NCBI GenBank assembly: GCA_026981635.1
Contig: JALSIF010000217.1
Location: 1 to 13,873 of the forward strand
Direction of reading: 5' to 3'
Source: JALSIF01 sp026981635 [NCBI: bacterium]
GTDB taxonomy: Bacteria > 4484-113 > JALSIF01
DNA: 13,873 nt
The notes below the pieces were generated by a model. It did no database searches. It was not told the origin of the DNA and saw only the letters and a program-made list of their open reading frames with translations. Shown in pieces: positions 12,691 through 13,873 of this stretch (the first letter of the stretch is position 1; each line of letters opens with the position of its first letter). The position numbers and the translations under genes are program-made.

Positions 12691-12710
12691 TAGAATCGGG
12701 GCCTGGGAGG
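12691..12710 (+). promoter_or_regulatory. -10 box and ribosome-binding site of the FabL-like gene
   Basis: TAGAAT (12691-12696, within CGTATAGAAT) is followed by GGGAGG (12705-12710), five bases before ATG 12716. Expected transcription start is near 12703, giving a leader of about 13 bases that just contains the ribosome-binding site. The -35 region overlaps the opposing glycosyltransferase -10 box. Confidence 0.5.
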
Positions 12711-12715
12711 AAGCC

Positions 12716-13531
12716 ATGATTGGAAAGCCACTTGCGGGAAAGGTTGCGCTGATTACCGGCTCGTCACGGGGCATCGGGAGGGCCATTGCCCTCCGGATGG
12801 CGGAGCTGGGGGCCGATGTGGCGGTAAACTTCGTCCGCCAGCGCCAGAAGGCGGAGGAGGTGGCGGAGCAGATCCAGTCGCTGGGCCAGCGGGCGGTGGT
12901 GATCAAGGCCAACGTGGCCGACGAGGAGTCGCTCAGGCGCCTCTTTCGGGAGACGGTGGAGGGACTGGGCAGGCTGGACATCTTTGTGGCCAACGCGGCC
13001 ATCGCCCCCTTCGCCCGCACCATTGACTACAAGCCCAAGCACTTTGAGTTTGCCATGCGGGCAAACCCTTTGAGCTTTCTGATCGGCGCCCAGGAGGCGT
13101 TTCGCATCTTCACCCAGCAGTCGGGGCTCACCCTGGAGGAGCTTGACCGGATAGTGGAGGCGGGGGAGAAGCCGCCCCACATCGGCGGCCGCATCATCGC
13201 CATCAGCTCCACCGGGCCCTGGCACTACATCCCCGGCTATGTGGGGGTGGCCACCGCCAAGGCGGCCATCATCACCCTGGCCCGCTACCTGGCCTACGAG
13301 CTGGGCCGCTTCGGCACTACGGTGAACGTGGTAAGCGGTGGCCCCATTGAGACCGAGAACATGAAGTTCTTCCCCGAGGAGATCCGCCGCCAGTGGATCA
13401 AGAATACCCCCATGGGCCGGCTGGGACAGCCCACCGACCTTGCAGGGGTGGTGGCATTTCTGGCCACCCCGGATGCGGACTGGATCAACGGGGAGAACAT
13501 CATCGTTGACGGCGGGCTGGGACTAATCTAG
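12716..13531 (+). CDS. FabL-like SDR, probable enoyl-ACP reductase
   Basis: This 271-residue short-chain dehydrogenase/reductase has the cofactor motif TGSSRGIG (14-21), IKANVADEES (63-72) and ANAAIAP (92-98). ISSTG (163-167) is followed by Tyr175 and Lys182 separated by six residues (YVGVATAK). A Y(X)6K spacing, with the long C-terminal stretch VSGGPIETE...NTPMGRLGQP...GENIIVDGG, is characteristic of FabL, the NADPH-dependent enoyl-ACP reductase III of Bacillus, rather than of 3-oxoacyl reductases with YXXXK. It would reduce trans-2-enoyl-ACP in the last step of fatty-acid elongation. Compared with FabL there is an extra segment of about 25 residues (133-158) before the catalytic strand. The ribosome-binding site is strong. 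The stop is followed closely by a membrane-protein gene, probably in the same transcript. Confidence 0.85.
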   Translation: MIGKPLAGKVALITGSSRGIGRAIALRMAELGADVAVNFVRQRQKAEEVAEQIQSLGQRAVVIKANVADEESLRRLFRETVEGLGRLDIFVANAAIAPFARTIDYKPKHFEFAMRANPLSFLIGAQEAFRIFTQQSGLTLEELDRIVEAGEKPPHIGGRIIAISSTGPWHYIPGYVGVATAKAAIITLARYLAYELGRFGTTVNVVSGGPIETENMKFFPEEIRRQWIKNTPMGRLGQPTDLAGVVAFLATPDADWINGENIIVDGGLGLI

Positions 13532-13554
13532 CCATGCACCGAGTAGTTTGGTAG

Positions 13555-13873
13555 GTGAATCTGCTGGCCAGAAGGGCACTCCTTGCGGCGACCGGCCTCG
13601 CCATGCTAGCGGTGGCGGGGCTGGCGCTTAACTGGTCACTGCGGGAGTTTCAGCAGATTGAGAGCATCCACCGCAAGCTCTCCGCCGTTGCCGTCCAGAC
13701 AGAAAAGCTCAAGAGCGAGGTCATCCTGCTAAGTCAGGCCATTGACCGGGCGGGGGCCGACCGCACCGGAGAGCTCAGCCTGATCAGCGAGGAGGGCCTG
13801 GATTATCGCCGGCTGCTGGGAGCCATTGACCAGGCCTTCCTGATGATGGGGCAGAAGGGAAGCTGGGAGGAGC
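13555..13873 (+). CDS. membrane-anchored coiled-coil protein, 3' partial
   Basis: An open frame runs from GTG 13555 to the window edge (106 codons). The first in-frame stop upstream is the TAG directly before the GTG, so the start cannot lie further 5'. Residues 1-8 are basic (NLLARR), then one hydrophobic helix follows (about 9-29, ALLAATGLAMLAVAGLAL), and then an amphipathic helical, probably coiled-coil region rich in Glu, Gln, Lys and Arg (about 33-60, for example KLSAVAVQTEKLKSEV). This is an N-in single-pass topology with an extracytoplasmic helical domain, as in chemoreceptor or sensor-kinase N-termini or envelope-spanning proteins. The end of the protein is missing, so the family is not identified. 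It lies 23 bases after the FabL-like gene on the same strand. Confidence 0.7.
   Translation, partial: MNLLARRALLAATGLAMLAVAGLALNWSLREFQQIESIHRKLSAVAVQTEKLKSEVILLSQAIDRAGADRTGELSLISEEGLDYRRLLGAIDQAFLMMGQKGSWEE

Noticed and set aside
1-13873. CRISPR arrays, tRNA/rRNA genes, insertion sequences or phage genes
   Set aside because: I saw no regularly spaced repeats, no tRNA-like cloverleaf or rRNA signature, and no transposase or integrase motif in any frame.

Overview
The window looks like a chromosomal segment of a GC-rich diderm (outer-membrane-bearing) bacterium outside the Proteobacteria. Two things point there. An SLH-domain beta-barrel protein (8161-9885) is the kind of outer-membrane/peptidoglycan tether used by Deinococcus-Thermus, Negativicutes, Synergistota, Cyanobacteria and some candidate phyla. 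An LptD/OstA-like outer-membrane protein (9984-11534) follows it. A FabL-type enoyl reductase, Thermus/Deinococcus-like leaderless promoters and a GlcF/HdrD-like Fe-S protein fit the same broad group, but I cannot name the phylum from the sequence.

Layout. 1-238: 3' end of a cupin gene. 305-959: an overlapping MntA (nucleotidyltransferase antitoxin) and HepT (HEPN RNase toxin) pair. 956-1891 (-): a crotonase-fold enzyme whose stop codon overlaps that of hepT. 2004-4687 (-): a two-gene operon with an RCK/TrkA protein carrying C-terminal USP-like domains, then a CPA2 cation/proton antiporter. 4761-7421 (-): a second two-gene operon with a PLP-dependent methionine gamma-lyase-like enzyme, then an Fe-S/CCG-domain protein. 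7552-7986 (+): a divergent YqgF/RuvX-like RNase H-fold protein, apparently read from a leaderless transcript. 7987-8160: a structured leader ahead of the SLH porin, which ends in a strong intrinsic terminator. 9984-11534 (+): the LptD-like gene, also apparently leaderless. 11542-12657 (-): a GT4 glycosyltransferase, convergent with it. 12716-13531 (+): a FabL-like SDR divergent from the glycosyltransferase. 13555-13873 (+): the start of a membrane-anchored coiled-coil protein that runs off the window.

Functional themes. The right half is largely envelope-related: SLH porin, LptD-like protein, glycosyltransferase, fatty-acid reductase and a membrane-anchored coiled-coil protein. The left half holds a toxin-antitoxin pair, ion homeostasis and thiol/organic-acid metabolism. 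No stretch over 300 bases lacks a gene; the longest gene-free piece is the 174-base leader before the SLH gene.

The parts most worth checking are three genes with near-consensus -10 boxes directly against the start codon and no ribosome-binding site; a leader RNA before the SLH porin in which a 7-base segment can pair with the ribosome-binding site and whose motif order loosely recalls a cobalamin riboswitch; and the operon pairing of a C-S lyase with a heterodisulfide-reductase-like Fe-S protein.
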